A stretch of DNA of 64,000 bases. Source: Prado023 sp963753075 (GTDB lineage: Bacteria; Actinomycetota; Actinomycetes; S36-B12; CAIYMF01). Every line of letters starts with the position of its first letter. Within the stretch, counting starts at the first letter, position 1. Under the pieces are notes generated by a model. It made no database searches. It worked only from the letters and a program-made list of their open reading frames with translations, and was not told the DNA's origin. The position numbers and the translations under genes were made by a program. Shown here in pieces: positions 53,641-60,646 of the stretch. The DNA lies in NCBI GenBank assembly GCA_963753075.1, contig CAVWAR010000002.1, forward strand, positions 992,001-1,056,000, given 5' to 3'.

Positions 53641-54108
53641 ATGTCCGCAGAGAAGACCGGCGTCATCCAGGGCTTCAAGGAATTCGTGATGCGCGGCAAC
53701 GTGATCGATCTCGCGGTTGCGGTCGTCATCGGAGCTGCGTTCACCGCCGTTGTCGTCGCCTTCAACGACTACGTCATCACCCCCGTGCTCGCCGCCATCG
53801 GTGGAGCCGACACGTCGGGCTTCGGCTTCTGCATCAGGGCCGGCGACTCCCCCTGCACGAGTGAGTCGGCCACCTTCGTCGACCTCGGGGCGGTCTTCGC
53901 CGTCCTGGTCTCGTTCCTGATCACCATGCTGGTCGTCTACTTCGTCTTCGTCCTGCCGATGAACAAGGTTCGCGAGCGGACTGCGCAGGAGCCTGAGGAG
54001 GTCGAGACCCCCGAGGACGTCGTGCTGCTGACCGAGATCCGTGACCTGCTGGCCGAGCAGCGGGCGGACGGCGGGTTCGGCACCTCCGCGTCCGGGCCGG
54101 ACGCGTAG
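53641..54108 (+). CDS. mscL: large-conductance mechanosensitive channel
   Basis: The 155-residue protein begins with GFKEFVMRGNVIDLAVAVVI, the N-terminal helix and pore helix of MscL. A second membrane helix (VFAVLVSFLITMLVVYFVFV) and a C-terminal bundle helix follow. It opens under membrane tension to release solutes. The periplasmic loop has two cysteines (GFCIRAGDSPC) that are not usual in the family and could form a disulfide. GAGGAG before ATG 53641 supports the start. Confidence 0.95.
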   Translation: MSAEKTGVIQGFKEFVMRGNVIDLAVAVVIGAAFTAVVVAFNDYVITPVLAAIGGADTSGFGFCIRAGDSPCTSESATFVDLGAVFAVLVSFLITMLVVYFVFVLPMNKVRERTAQEPEEVETPEDVVLLTEIRDLLAEQRADGGFGTSASGPDA

Positions 54109-54253
54109 GTCGAGCCTGCGGCCTGCACGGTCCGTGGATCACCACTGGGTCCCTGGATCACCGTTGCACGAGGGGCCCGGCGGGCGGCCGTTCCCGATCG
54201 TCAGCCAGCGCCGAGCCGTCCGTCGGTGCTGGGCTGCCAGCTGAGGGTTGGTG

Positions 54254-54955
54254 CTAGCTGGGGCCAGGCCGCATCAGGAACGTCAGGTTCGCCCGTGCCT
54301 GGGACCCGGCCAGCCCCAGAGCAGTCGGCTGGTCGACGGCCAGCAGCACGAGCGGCCCCGCGTCAGCACCTGCCGCCGGAGTGTCGAGGATGCCCCCCGG
54401 TCCCTGATCGGGGTTGATCACGGCGAGCACCAGGACGTTGTGGGCGACCACGTCCGCCGACGCGGTGCTCGTCGGTGAACCGTCGAGGCCCGGCCCGGCG
54501 GCCGCCACGACATCCACTCGCTGGCCCGCCTCCAGCAGGGCTGCCGCCCCGTGGTCGGCGAACCGCACGGGCATGGGCAGCGTCCCGGCGGGGACCGACC
54601 ACGCCGGCCGGGGTACGAGCCGATGGTCAGCGATCGCCTCACCGCGGGCCATCGGGGCAGCCAGGGCTCGGCCGACGAGCGGGTCGGGCTGGGCGCGCAC
54701 ACTGCCCGGGAGCACGGCGCTGGGGACGTCGGCGACAGCCAGGTCGTCCGGACCCAGGACGTGACCCGCGGCGAGGTCCGCGGCCACCACGACCACCGCC
54801 CGGGTGGCCTCAGCGGGTGGTTGCAGGGCCAGACCCAGCGCCCCGATCGACAGCGCTGCCGCGAGGCCGGCCAGGAGCCGGCGATGCCGGCGCAGCAGAC
54901 GTCGGGCATCAGCCCGGCGTGTTCTGCCATCAGCACCGCCCACCGCTGCCCCCAT
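54254..54955 (-). CDS. SAF-domain protein (CpaB/RcpC-like)
   Basis: The 233-residue protein has a basic N-terminus (RRADARRLLRRHRRLL), one membrane helix (about 28-46) and an SAF domain (about 50-115) with AADLAAGHVLGPDDLAVADV and PVRFADHG. A second beta region includes GQRVDVVAAAGPG. CpaB/RcpC proteins guide pilus secretion in Flp pili, but no pilus genes are nearby, so this may be the stand-alone actinobacterial version. Convergent with mscL and divergent from fmdB. Confidence 0.8.
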   Translation of the reverse strand: MGAAVGGADGRTRRADARRLLRRHRRLLAGLAAALSIGALGLALQPPAEATRAVVVVAADLAAGHVLGPDDLAVADVPSAVLPGSVRAQPDPLVGRALAAPMARGEAIADHRLVPRPAWSVPAGTLPMPVRFADHGAAALLEAGQRVDVVAAAGPGLDGSPTSTASADVVAHNVLVLAVINPDQGPGGILDTPAAGADAGPLVLLAVDQPTALGLAGSQARANLTFLMRPGPS

Positions 54956-55163
54956 CCCGTGCCCTCCGATGCCCCGTGGCTCACTCGGTCACGGGCACAG
55001 TAGGCCGCGACGGCCTGAAGGCCCAGCGGTCGTCCACAGGCGCTGGCGGTCCGGCTCCGGGTGGTGTCCGCAGGCTGTCGGGGCGGTGAGTGGATTAGCA
55101 CTCACGCGCGTTGAGTGCCAGAATGGGAGTCAATCGCAGCCGTCATCGCCGAGGAGGGTGCAT

Positions 55164-55559
55164 ATGCCTACCTACGAGTACGTGTGCACCAGTTGCGACA
55201 CCCCCCTTGAGGTTGTCCAGTCGATCCATGAGCCCTCCCTGACTGACTGCCCGTCATGCGACGGCGGGCGCCTGCGCAAGGTCTTCGGCAACGTCGGCGT
55301 AGTCTTCAAGGGCAGTGGCTTCTACCGCACCGACAGCCGAGGCAAGTCGACTGCCAGCCCGACAACGTCGGACAAGTCCGAGTCGAAGACGGCCTCGGGG
55401 TCGAGTGGGTCCGAGGGCTCCTCCGGATCCTCGGACTCCGGCTCTTCAGGCGCGGAGAAGTCTGGCTCCTCAGATGCCAGGAAGTCCGGCTCCGCGGAGA
55501 AGTCCACGTCCGCGGCGTCGTCCACATCCGCGAGCAAGGCAGTGCCGAAGTCCAGCTGA
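55164..55559 (+). CDS. FmdB family zinc-ribbon protein
   Basis: The 131-residue protein starts with MPTYEYVCTSCDTPLEVVQS and has the second Cys pair in DCPSCDGGRLRKVF, together a zinc ribbon of the FmdB type (regulatory proteins of unknown partner). GSGFYRTDSRG follows and then a long Ser/Lys/Ala-rich tail (about 65-131) that is low-complexity and probably disordered. GGAGGG before ATG 55164 is a good start signal. The gene order with 5-FCL, galU and glp is the common actinobacterial one. Confidence 0.9.
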   Translation: MPTYEYVCTSCDTPLEVVQSIHEPSLTDCPSCDGGRLRKVFGNVGVVFKGSGFYRTDSRGKSTASPTTSDKSESKTASGSSGSEGSSGSSDSGSSGAEKSGSSDARKSGSAEKSTSAASSTSASKAVPKSS

Positions 55560-55581
55560 CAGCCTCGTCACCCGACCTGGG

Positions 55582-56256
55582 TCACTCGCGGAGCCGAACG
55601 AGCCGTGTGGGCGTCAGGACGGTCGCCACCGGTTGGTCGTGCGCCGCACGTGGGATCGCCCTGGCTGGCAGGAGCTCGTCATCGTGGACCACGGCCACCA
55701 CGAGCACCTGCGGCGGTGGGCCTCCCGCCTGGGTGGTCGTCGAGCTCTCCCCGGTGGGCGTGGCACGCCCGTTGAGCTCCGCGAGGAGTCGGTCGTAGTA
55801 CCCGCCGCCCTGCCCGAGGCGGGTCCCGGACTCGTCGACGGCCAGTGCGGGCACCAGGAGCAGGTCCACGCCCCGGGCGATGAGCGTGCGGAGCCCGCTG
55901 CCGAGGGGCACCCCACCTGGAACCTGAACCGGGAGTCGTTCATCTGCCCGGTAGTGCCCATCGTCCATCGCCCACGCCAGCTGGCCGTCGCTGTCGGGGA
56001 TCGGCAGCAGCACAAGTCCGCCGGCCTCGCGCACGGACGACCGGATCGGTCCCACGTCGGGCTCGCCGGGGGAGGAGATGTAGGCCGCAACGTTGAGCGG
56101 CCGGCTCAGGCCGGGGCGACCACCGGGTGCGAGGAGCCCGGCGGCGTGTGCGGTGCTGAGCAGCCCACCGGCGACCGCGGCGGCAATCGGCGCCTGACGG
56201 GCGGCGGCACGCTCGGCACGTATCCTGGAGCGCAGCTCGGCCTTCGCATCTGCCAT
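55582..56256 (-). CDS. 5-formyltetrahydrofolate cyclo-ligase
   Basis: The 224-residue protein has the family start KAELRSRIRAERAAARQAPI, a middle VAAYISSPGEPD and the C-terminal ATP/Mg site DLLLVPALAVDESGTRLGQG with GGYYDRLL. It converts 5-formyl-THF to methenyl-THF with ATP. A loop rich in Thr/Gly (about 165-185) is longer than usual. ATG 56256 is preferred over 56268. The gene is divergent from galU with a 58-bp gap. Confidence 0.93.
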   Translation of the reverse strand: MADAKAELRSRIRAERAAARQAPIAAAVAGGLLSTAHAAGLLAPGGRPGLSRPLNVAAYISSPGEPDVGPIRSSVREAGGLVLLPIPDSDGQLAWAMDDGHYRADERLPVQVPGGVPLGSGLRTLIARGVDLLLVPALAVDESGTRLGQGGGYYDRLLAELNGRATPTGESSTTTQAGGPPPQVLVVAVVHDDELLPARAIPRAAHDQPVATVLTPTRLVRLRE

Positions 56257-56314
56257 GGCCGTGATCATGCCCCACTGTCGGGGGGCAACGGGACCCGCCG
56301 GTTATCGTGCCCCC

Positions 56315-57241
56315 ATGAGGATGCTGATCGAGCCGACGCCGACGAGGGCGAGCGTGCGCAAGGCAGTCATCCCTGCGGCCGGCCTCGGCACCCGCTTCCT
56401 CCCGGCGACCAAGGCCACGCCCAAGGAGATGCTCCCCATCGTCGACAAGCCGGCGATCCAGTACGTGGTCGAGGAGGCTGTCACGGCCGGGTGTGACGAC
56501 GTCCTGGTCGTCACGGCGCCGGGGAAGCGATCCATCGAGGACCACTTCGACGTCACGGCCGACCTCGAGGACGCGCTGGCGGACCGGGGTGACACCGAGC
56601 ATCTCGCGGCGATCCGGCGGATCGCCGAGCTGGCCCGGGTCCACTACGTGCGCCAGGGCAGGCCGCTCGGACTCGGCCACGCGGTGCTGCAGGCGGCTGC
56701 CCACGTCGGCAACGAGGCCTTCGTCGTGCTGCTCGGCGACGACATCATCGACGCGCGCGACCCGGTGCTGCCGGCCCTGCTCGATGTGCGGGCGCGCTAC
56801 GGCGGGTCGGTGATCGCCCTGATGGAGGTCAGCCCCGCGGGTGTCTCGGCGGTCGGGTGCGTCTCCGTGCGCAGCACGCTGGAGCCCGACGTCGTCGACC
56901 TCGCGGACCTGATCGAGAAGCCCGCGCCGGACGACGCCCCCAGCCACCTGGGGATCATCGGGCGCTATGTGCTGGATCCGGCGGTCTTCGCCGTCCTTGG
57001 GGCCACCCCGCCGGGGCGCGAGGGGGAGATCCAGCTCACGGACGCGCTGCGGAGCCTCGCCGTGATGCCCGCTGCCCGCGGTGGGGGTGTGCGGGGTGTG
57101 GTCTTCCGCGGGCGTCGCCACGACACGGGTGACACGCTGTCGTACCTGAAGGCCGTCGTCGCGATGGCCTGCGAGCGCCCCGACCTCGGGCCGGAGTTCT
57201 CGCGGTGGCTGCGTGACTACGCCGCATCGATGGAGGGCTGA
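56315..57241 (+). CDS. galU: UTP--glucose-1-phosphate uridylyltransferase
   Basis: The 308-residue protein has AVIPAAGLGTRFLPATKATP and KEMLPIVDKPAIQYVVEEAV, the nucleotide-binding signature, followed by QGRPLGLGHAVLQA and GEIQLTDALRSLA. It makes UDP-glucose for cell-wall glycans and trehalose. The ATG at 56315 or two codons later gives the normal length. Its stop lies 4 bp before the glp start, so the two are likely cotranscribed. Confidence 0.95.
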   Translation: MRMLIEPTPTRASVRKAVIPAAGLGTRFLPATKATPKEMLPIVDKPAIQYVVEEAVTAGCDDVLVVTAPGKRSIEDHFDVTADLEDALADRGDTEHLAAIRRIAELARVHYVRQGRPLGLGHAVLQAAAHVGNEAFVVLLGDDIIDARDPVLPALLDVRARYGGSVIALMEVSPAGVSAVGCVSVRSTLEPDVVDLADLIEKPAPDDAPSHLGIIGRYVLDPAVFAVLGATPPGREGEIQLTDALRSLAVMPAARGGGVRGVVFRGRRHDTGDTLSYLKAVVAMACERPDLGPEFSRWLRDYAASMEG

Positions 57242-57245
57242 GCGC

Positions 57246-58454
57246 GTGCGCACTGTCGACGAGCAGTTGACCGAGGTCCTCGCCCACACCAACGCGCTCG
57301 AGGCGCTCGACGTCTCGCTGCTCGACTCCCGTGGATGCCTGTTGGCCGAGACCGTCACGGCTCCCTGGTCCCTGCCGCCGTTCGACGCCGCCGCGACCGA
57401 CGGCTACGCCGTGATCGCCTCGGACGTGGTCGCGGCCAGCGATGCGACCCCCGTCGTGCTGCCGGTCTCCGACGACGTGCCAGCGGGCTACCGGGCAAGC
57501 CACCCACTGGCCACAGGGAAGTCGATCCGGATCGGGTCCGGGGCGCCACTGCCCGCGCGCGCTGATGCCGTCGTGCCTGTCGACGGGACCGATGGGGGGA
57601 TGCCCAACGTCGCGGTCCGCCGCGCGGTCGAGGCCGGTGCGGGGATCCGGGTTGCCGGTGAGGAGGTCCACCAGGGCGAGGTCGTGCTGCCCGCTGGGGC
57701 GCTGGTCGGCGCCCGCGAGATCGCCCTGCTGGCTGCTGTCGGTCAGGCTCGGGTGACGGTGCGACCACGCCCCCGGGTGGTCGTGATGAGCACGGGAACT
57801 GAGCTCATCGAGCCCGGGGCACCGATGAGCCCCGGCCTGATCACCGACTCCACCGGCTACATGCTGACTGCGGCTGCCCAGGATGCGGGGGCCATGGCCT
57901 ATCGGGCTGGACCAGTGCGCGACGAGCAGCGAGCCCTGATGGACACCCTTGAGGACCAGCTCGTCCGGTCCGACCTGATCGTCACCACCGGGGGAGTGAC
58001 AGCCGGGACCTACGACACCATGAAGAACGTGCTCGCGCGGCTGGGGGCCGTCGAGTTCACCCGGGTCGCGATCAGCCCGGGGATGGCCCAGGGGCATGGC
58101 TACCTCGGCCCGGACCACGTCCCGATCTTCACGCTGCCGGGCAACCCGGTCAGCGCGTTCGTCGCCTTCGAGGTGTTCGTCCGGCCGGTCATCCGTCGGA
58201 TGCTGGGCCACCCACAGGTCTTCCGCCCGTTGATCCCGGCCCGCCTGACGCATGCCGTGGCTGGAGAGGGGCAGTTGCGCACCTACCTGCGCGGGCACCT
58301 GCACGGCTCAGCCGCGGAGCGCCTGATCACGCCCGTCGACGAGCTGGGTCTGGTCGGACTGCGCCTGGCCGACAGCCTGATCGTCCTGCCCGAGGGGACC
58401 GGCGCGGTTCCCGAGGGGGCGACCGTCTCGGTGATGCCGCTCGGGCGCCCCTGA
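57246..58454 (+). CDS. glp: gephyrin-like MoeA family protein (Glp type)
   Basis: The 402-residue protein has the MoeA domain order: VDEQLTEVLAHTNALEALDV, PPFDAAATDGYAVIASDV, then VVVMSTGTELIEPGAPMSPG, TGGVTAGTYDTMKNV and TLPGNPVSAFVAFEVFVRP. MoeA inserts molybdate into molybdopterin. In corynebacteria the paralogue called Glp instead binds FtsZ together with the membrane protein GlpR. The neighbours galU, rimJ and a GlpR-like gene point to Glp, but sequence alone cannot exclude a MoeA role. GTG 57246 start; its stop overlaps rimJ. Confidence 0.85.
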   Translation: MRTVDEQLTEVLAHTNALEALDVSLLDSRGCLLAETVTAPWSLPPFDAAATDGYAVIASDVVAASDATPVVLPVSDDVPAGYRASHPLATGKSIRIGSGAPLPARADAVVPVDGTDGGMPNVAVRRAVEAGAGIRVAGEEVHQGEVVLPAGALVGAREIALLAAVGQARVTVRPRPRVVVMSTGTELIEPGAPMSPGLITDSTGYMLTAAAQDAGAMAYRAGPVRDEQRALMDTLEDQLVRSDLIVTTGGVTAGTYDTMKNVLARLGAVEFTRVAISPGMAQGHGYLGPDHVPIFTLPGNPVSAFVAFEVFVRPVIRRMLGHPQVFRPLIPARLTHAVAGEGQLRTYLRGHLHGSAAERLITPVDELGLVGLRLADSLIVLPEGTGAVPEGATVSVMPLGRP

Positions 58455-59113
58455 TGGTTCGACTCCCGGTCCTCACCAGGCACACCCCGGCTGGGGTGCT
58501 GCGGCTGCGTGAGCTGCGCCGCCGCGATGCCCGCGCGTGGCGTGCGCTGCGCGCCCGCAACGCTGAGTGGTTGTCGCCGTGGGAGGCCACGGTCCCGCCC
58601 GGGACCGGCGAGGAGGTCCCGAGCTACGGGCAGATGGTCACCCGGTTCCGGGCCGAGGCCCGCGCCGGGCGCACCATGGCATGGGCGATGACCCTCGACG
58701 GTCGTCTCATCGGCCAGGTGACGGTGGCTGGGATCACCCTCGGCTCCCTGCGTGCGGCATCGGTCGGGTACTGGATCGACTCACGGGTGGCTGGGCAGGG
58801 CCTGACCCCGATGGCCGTTGCGATGGCGTGCGACTACTGCTTCGGGGCCCTGAAGCTGCACCGGGTCGAGATCGTGATCAGGCCGGAGAACGCGGCCAGC
58901 CTGCGTGTGGTCGAGAAGTTGGGGTTCCGCAGCGAGGGTCCACGCCCGGCCTACCTGCACATCGATGGTGGCTGGCGCGATCACGAGGTGTTCGCCCTCA
59001 ACGCCGACGAGGCCCCCGGCAGCCTTGCCGAGGCACTCGCGGCGCGACACGAATCCTCGCGGAGCCGATTTCCCGGGTCCGGTGACCAGGGGGCAATAGA
59101 TTTCGGATCGTGA
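58454..59113 (+). CDS. rimJ: RimJ-type ribosomal-protein N-acetyltransferase
   Basis: The 219-residue GNAT has LRLRELRRRDARAWRALRAR at the start, the pattern of RimJ/RimL enzymes, and VGYWIDSRVAGQGLTPMAVA as acetyl-CoA site. ENAASLRVVEKLGFRSEG and YLHIDGGWRDHEVFAL follow. It acetylates protein N-termini, in enteric bacteria that of ribosomal S5. The ATG shares the last base of the glp stop, and the GlpR-like gene starts within its last 4 bp. Confidence 0.88.
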   Translation: MVRLPVLTRHTPAGVLRLRELRRRDARAWRALRARNAEWLSPWEATVPPGTGEEVPSYGQMVTRFRAEARAGRTMAWAMTLDGRLIGQVTVAGITLGSLRAASVGYWIDSRVAGQGLTPMAVAMACDYCFGALKLHRVEIVIRPENAASLRVVEKLGFRSEGPRPAYLHIDGGWRDHEVFALNADEAPGSLAEALAARHESSRSRFPGSGDQGAIDFGS

Positions 59114-59988
59114 CAGGTCTGATCTATGTGGGGATCATCGTTGTATGGGCTGTGGTCCTGGTCCCGGCATGGTTGAAGCGCCACGATCACCGTGACTCGG
59201 AGCGCTCGGTCGACCGGTTCAGCCGGAGCCTGGAGGCGCTGTCACAGCGTGACTCACTCCTCGGCATTCCGCTGCCGGCCGCGCAGGGCGTCGACGCGGA
59301 GGCCAAGCCCCGGCGGACTGCGACGGCCCCCGAGGTCTTCCGGGTCAAGCGTCCCTCGGCCCCAGCCGCTGGTAGGGCTCCAGCTGCGGGTTCGCGCGCC
59401 AGCGCGGCATCGGCGGCCAAGCGCAGGCGGATCGTTCTCGGGGTCCTGGGCGCCTCGTTCCTGATCGTGGCCGGACTGGTCGCCGGCGGTGTGCTGCTGC
59501 CGGTCGCGCTCGCCGCGCCCGCCGGACTCATCGTGGCCTTCGTCGGCGTCGCCCGTCATCAGGTCCGCGCCGCCACCCGCCGGCGGACCGACGCCGGGAG
59601 CGCGGCGCCCGTCAGTCGCCCGGTCAGCGCCCCCGCGCAGGGACGCCCCGTGGCACGGCCCGCGTCCGGCGAGACGTGGGAAGCCCGGCCGACCACGCTG
59701 CCGACCTACGTCACCGCGCCTGCCGCGGCCGAGTTCCCCCGGGTCATCGACACCACGACCCCGGGTGCATGGACAGCCGCGGCCATGCTGGAGCGGGCTC
59801 AGCAGCAGCGGGCACGCACCGAGCGGATGGCGGCTGCCAAGGCCGAGGCGATCGCCCGCGCCAAGGCCGAGCAGGCTGCAGCCGAGGCGCGATCGCGCGA
59901 CGAGGAGTTCCTCGCCCAGCAGTCCAGCGGTTGGCAGGCAGAGGGCACCTCGACGCCCTTCTACCGGCCGCGCGCCGTCAACGAGTAG
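59110..59988 (+). CDS. GlpR/SepX-like divisome membrane protein
   Basis: The 292-residue protein has an N-terminal membrane helix (GLIYVGIIVVWAVVLVPAWL) directly followed by RHDHRDSERSVDRFSRSLEA, then a second pair of hydrophobic stretches (about 115-145) and a long Ala/Arg/Glu-rich coiled tail (REQQQRARTERMAAA-like). That N-terminus and the position after glp-rimJ match GlpR/SepX proteins, membrane partners of Glp and the divisome in actinobacteria. GTG 59110 overlaps the rimJ stop by 4 bp. Assignment rests on layout and context. Confidence 0.7.
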   Translation: MTGLIYVGIIVVWAVVLVPAWLKRHDHRDSERSVDRFSRSLEALSQRDSLLGIPLPAAQGVDAEAKPRRTATAPEVFRVKRPSAPAAGRAPAAGSRASAASAAKRRRIVLGVLGASFLIVAGLVAGGVLLPVALAAPAGLIVAFVGVARHQVRAATRRRTDAGSAAPVSRPVSAPAQGRPVARPASGETWEARPTTLPTYVTAPAAAEFPRVIDTTTPGAWTAAAMLERAQQQRARTERMAAAKAEAIARAKAEQAAAEARSRDEEFLAQQSSGWQAEGTSTPFYRPRAVNE

Positions 59989-60034
59989 CCGGGCATTGCC
60001 GGTCGCCCCGACCCGGTCACAGCGGGACAACCGT

Positions 60035-60064
60035 TTGGTCCTCGAGGCTGGGTCTGGGTACCCT
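60035..60064 (+). promoter_or_regulatory. promoter of tRNA-Ala
   Basis: TTGGTC (60035-60040) and TACCCT (60059-60064) are separated by 18 bp and stand 13 bp before the tRNA, a good sigma-70-type arrangement. Confidence 0.55.
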
Positions 60065-60076
60065 AGGGACGTTCCA

Positions 60077-60149
60077 GGGGCTGTAGCGCAGCTGGTAGCG
60101 CACCTCGTTCGCATCGAGGGGGTCAGGGGTTCGAGTCCCCTCAGCTCCA
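60077..60149 (+). tRNA. tRNA-Ala (anticodon CGC)
   Basis: The 73-nt cloverleaf has acceptor stem GGGGCTG pairing with CAGCTCC, with one G-T pair. The anticodon arm CCTCG-TTCGCAT-CGAGG gives anticodon CGC. The T-arm is AGGGGTTCGAGTCCCCT. The discriminator is A and CCA is not encoded. Its last 14 nt are repeated downstream every 118 bp as part of a tandem array. Confidence 0.95.
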
Positions 60150-60520
60150 CAGATCAGCAGGCCTCCCGGTGTTGTTCCGGGGGGCCTGCTGATCTGTGTG
60201 TGGCAGCAGGGTGGGGACTCGGGAGGAGGTCGCCCTGGTGGGCGACCGACGGCTCCCCTCAGCTCCACAGTTCAGCAGGCCTCCCGGTGTTGTTCCGGGG
60301 GGCCTGCTGATCTGTGTGTGGCAGCAGGGTGGGGACTCGGGAGGAGGTCGCCCTGGTGGGCGACCGACGGCTCCCCTCAGCTCCACAGTTCAGCAGGCCT
60401 CCCGGTGTTGTTCCGGGGGGCCTGCTGATCTGTGTGTGGCAGCAGGGTGGGGACTCGGGAGGAGGTCGCCCTGGTGGGTGACCGACGGCTCCCCTCAGCT
60501 CCACAGATCAGCAGGCCTCC
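60136..60520 (+). repeat. tandem 118-bp repeat made of tRNA-Ala 3' end, hairpin and spacer
   Basis: Full units start at 60136, 60254 and 60372, and a 31-bp partial unit follows at 60490-60520. Each begins with TCCCCTCAGCTCCACA, the 3' end of the tRNA plus two bases. It continues through a large hairpin and a spacer containing GGGTGGGGACTCGGGAGGAG. Units differ by only a few bases (for example A/T at the fourth base after CCAC). The first unit is joined to the real tRNA; the others carry only its tail. Open frames across the array are by-products of the repeat. Confidence 0.9.
60148..60198 (+). terminator. large hairpin after tRNA-Ala
   Basis: Two arms of 22 nt (60148-60169 and 60177-60198) pair perfectly except for one G-T pair, around a 7-nt loop TGTTGTT. 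There is no T-tract, as often in high-GC terminators. Copies in the second and third repeat units carry one mismatch in the stem. Confidence 0.65.
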
Positions 60521-60646
60521 ATGACTCCTGGGGCTGGCGCCTTGGGGGCGTTGGCACGGTGGGGTCGCCCTCCTCGTCGCGCTCGCGCATCCGGGTGCGA
60601 CTGCCGATAGCCTCAACGCATACGCGCCACGCGGGAGGAGACAGGG

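Noticed and set aside
60136..60520. CRISPR array
   Set aside because: The period is 118 bp with near-identical whole units; there are no short repeats with variable spacers and no cas genes.
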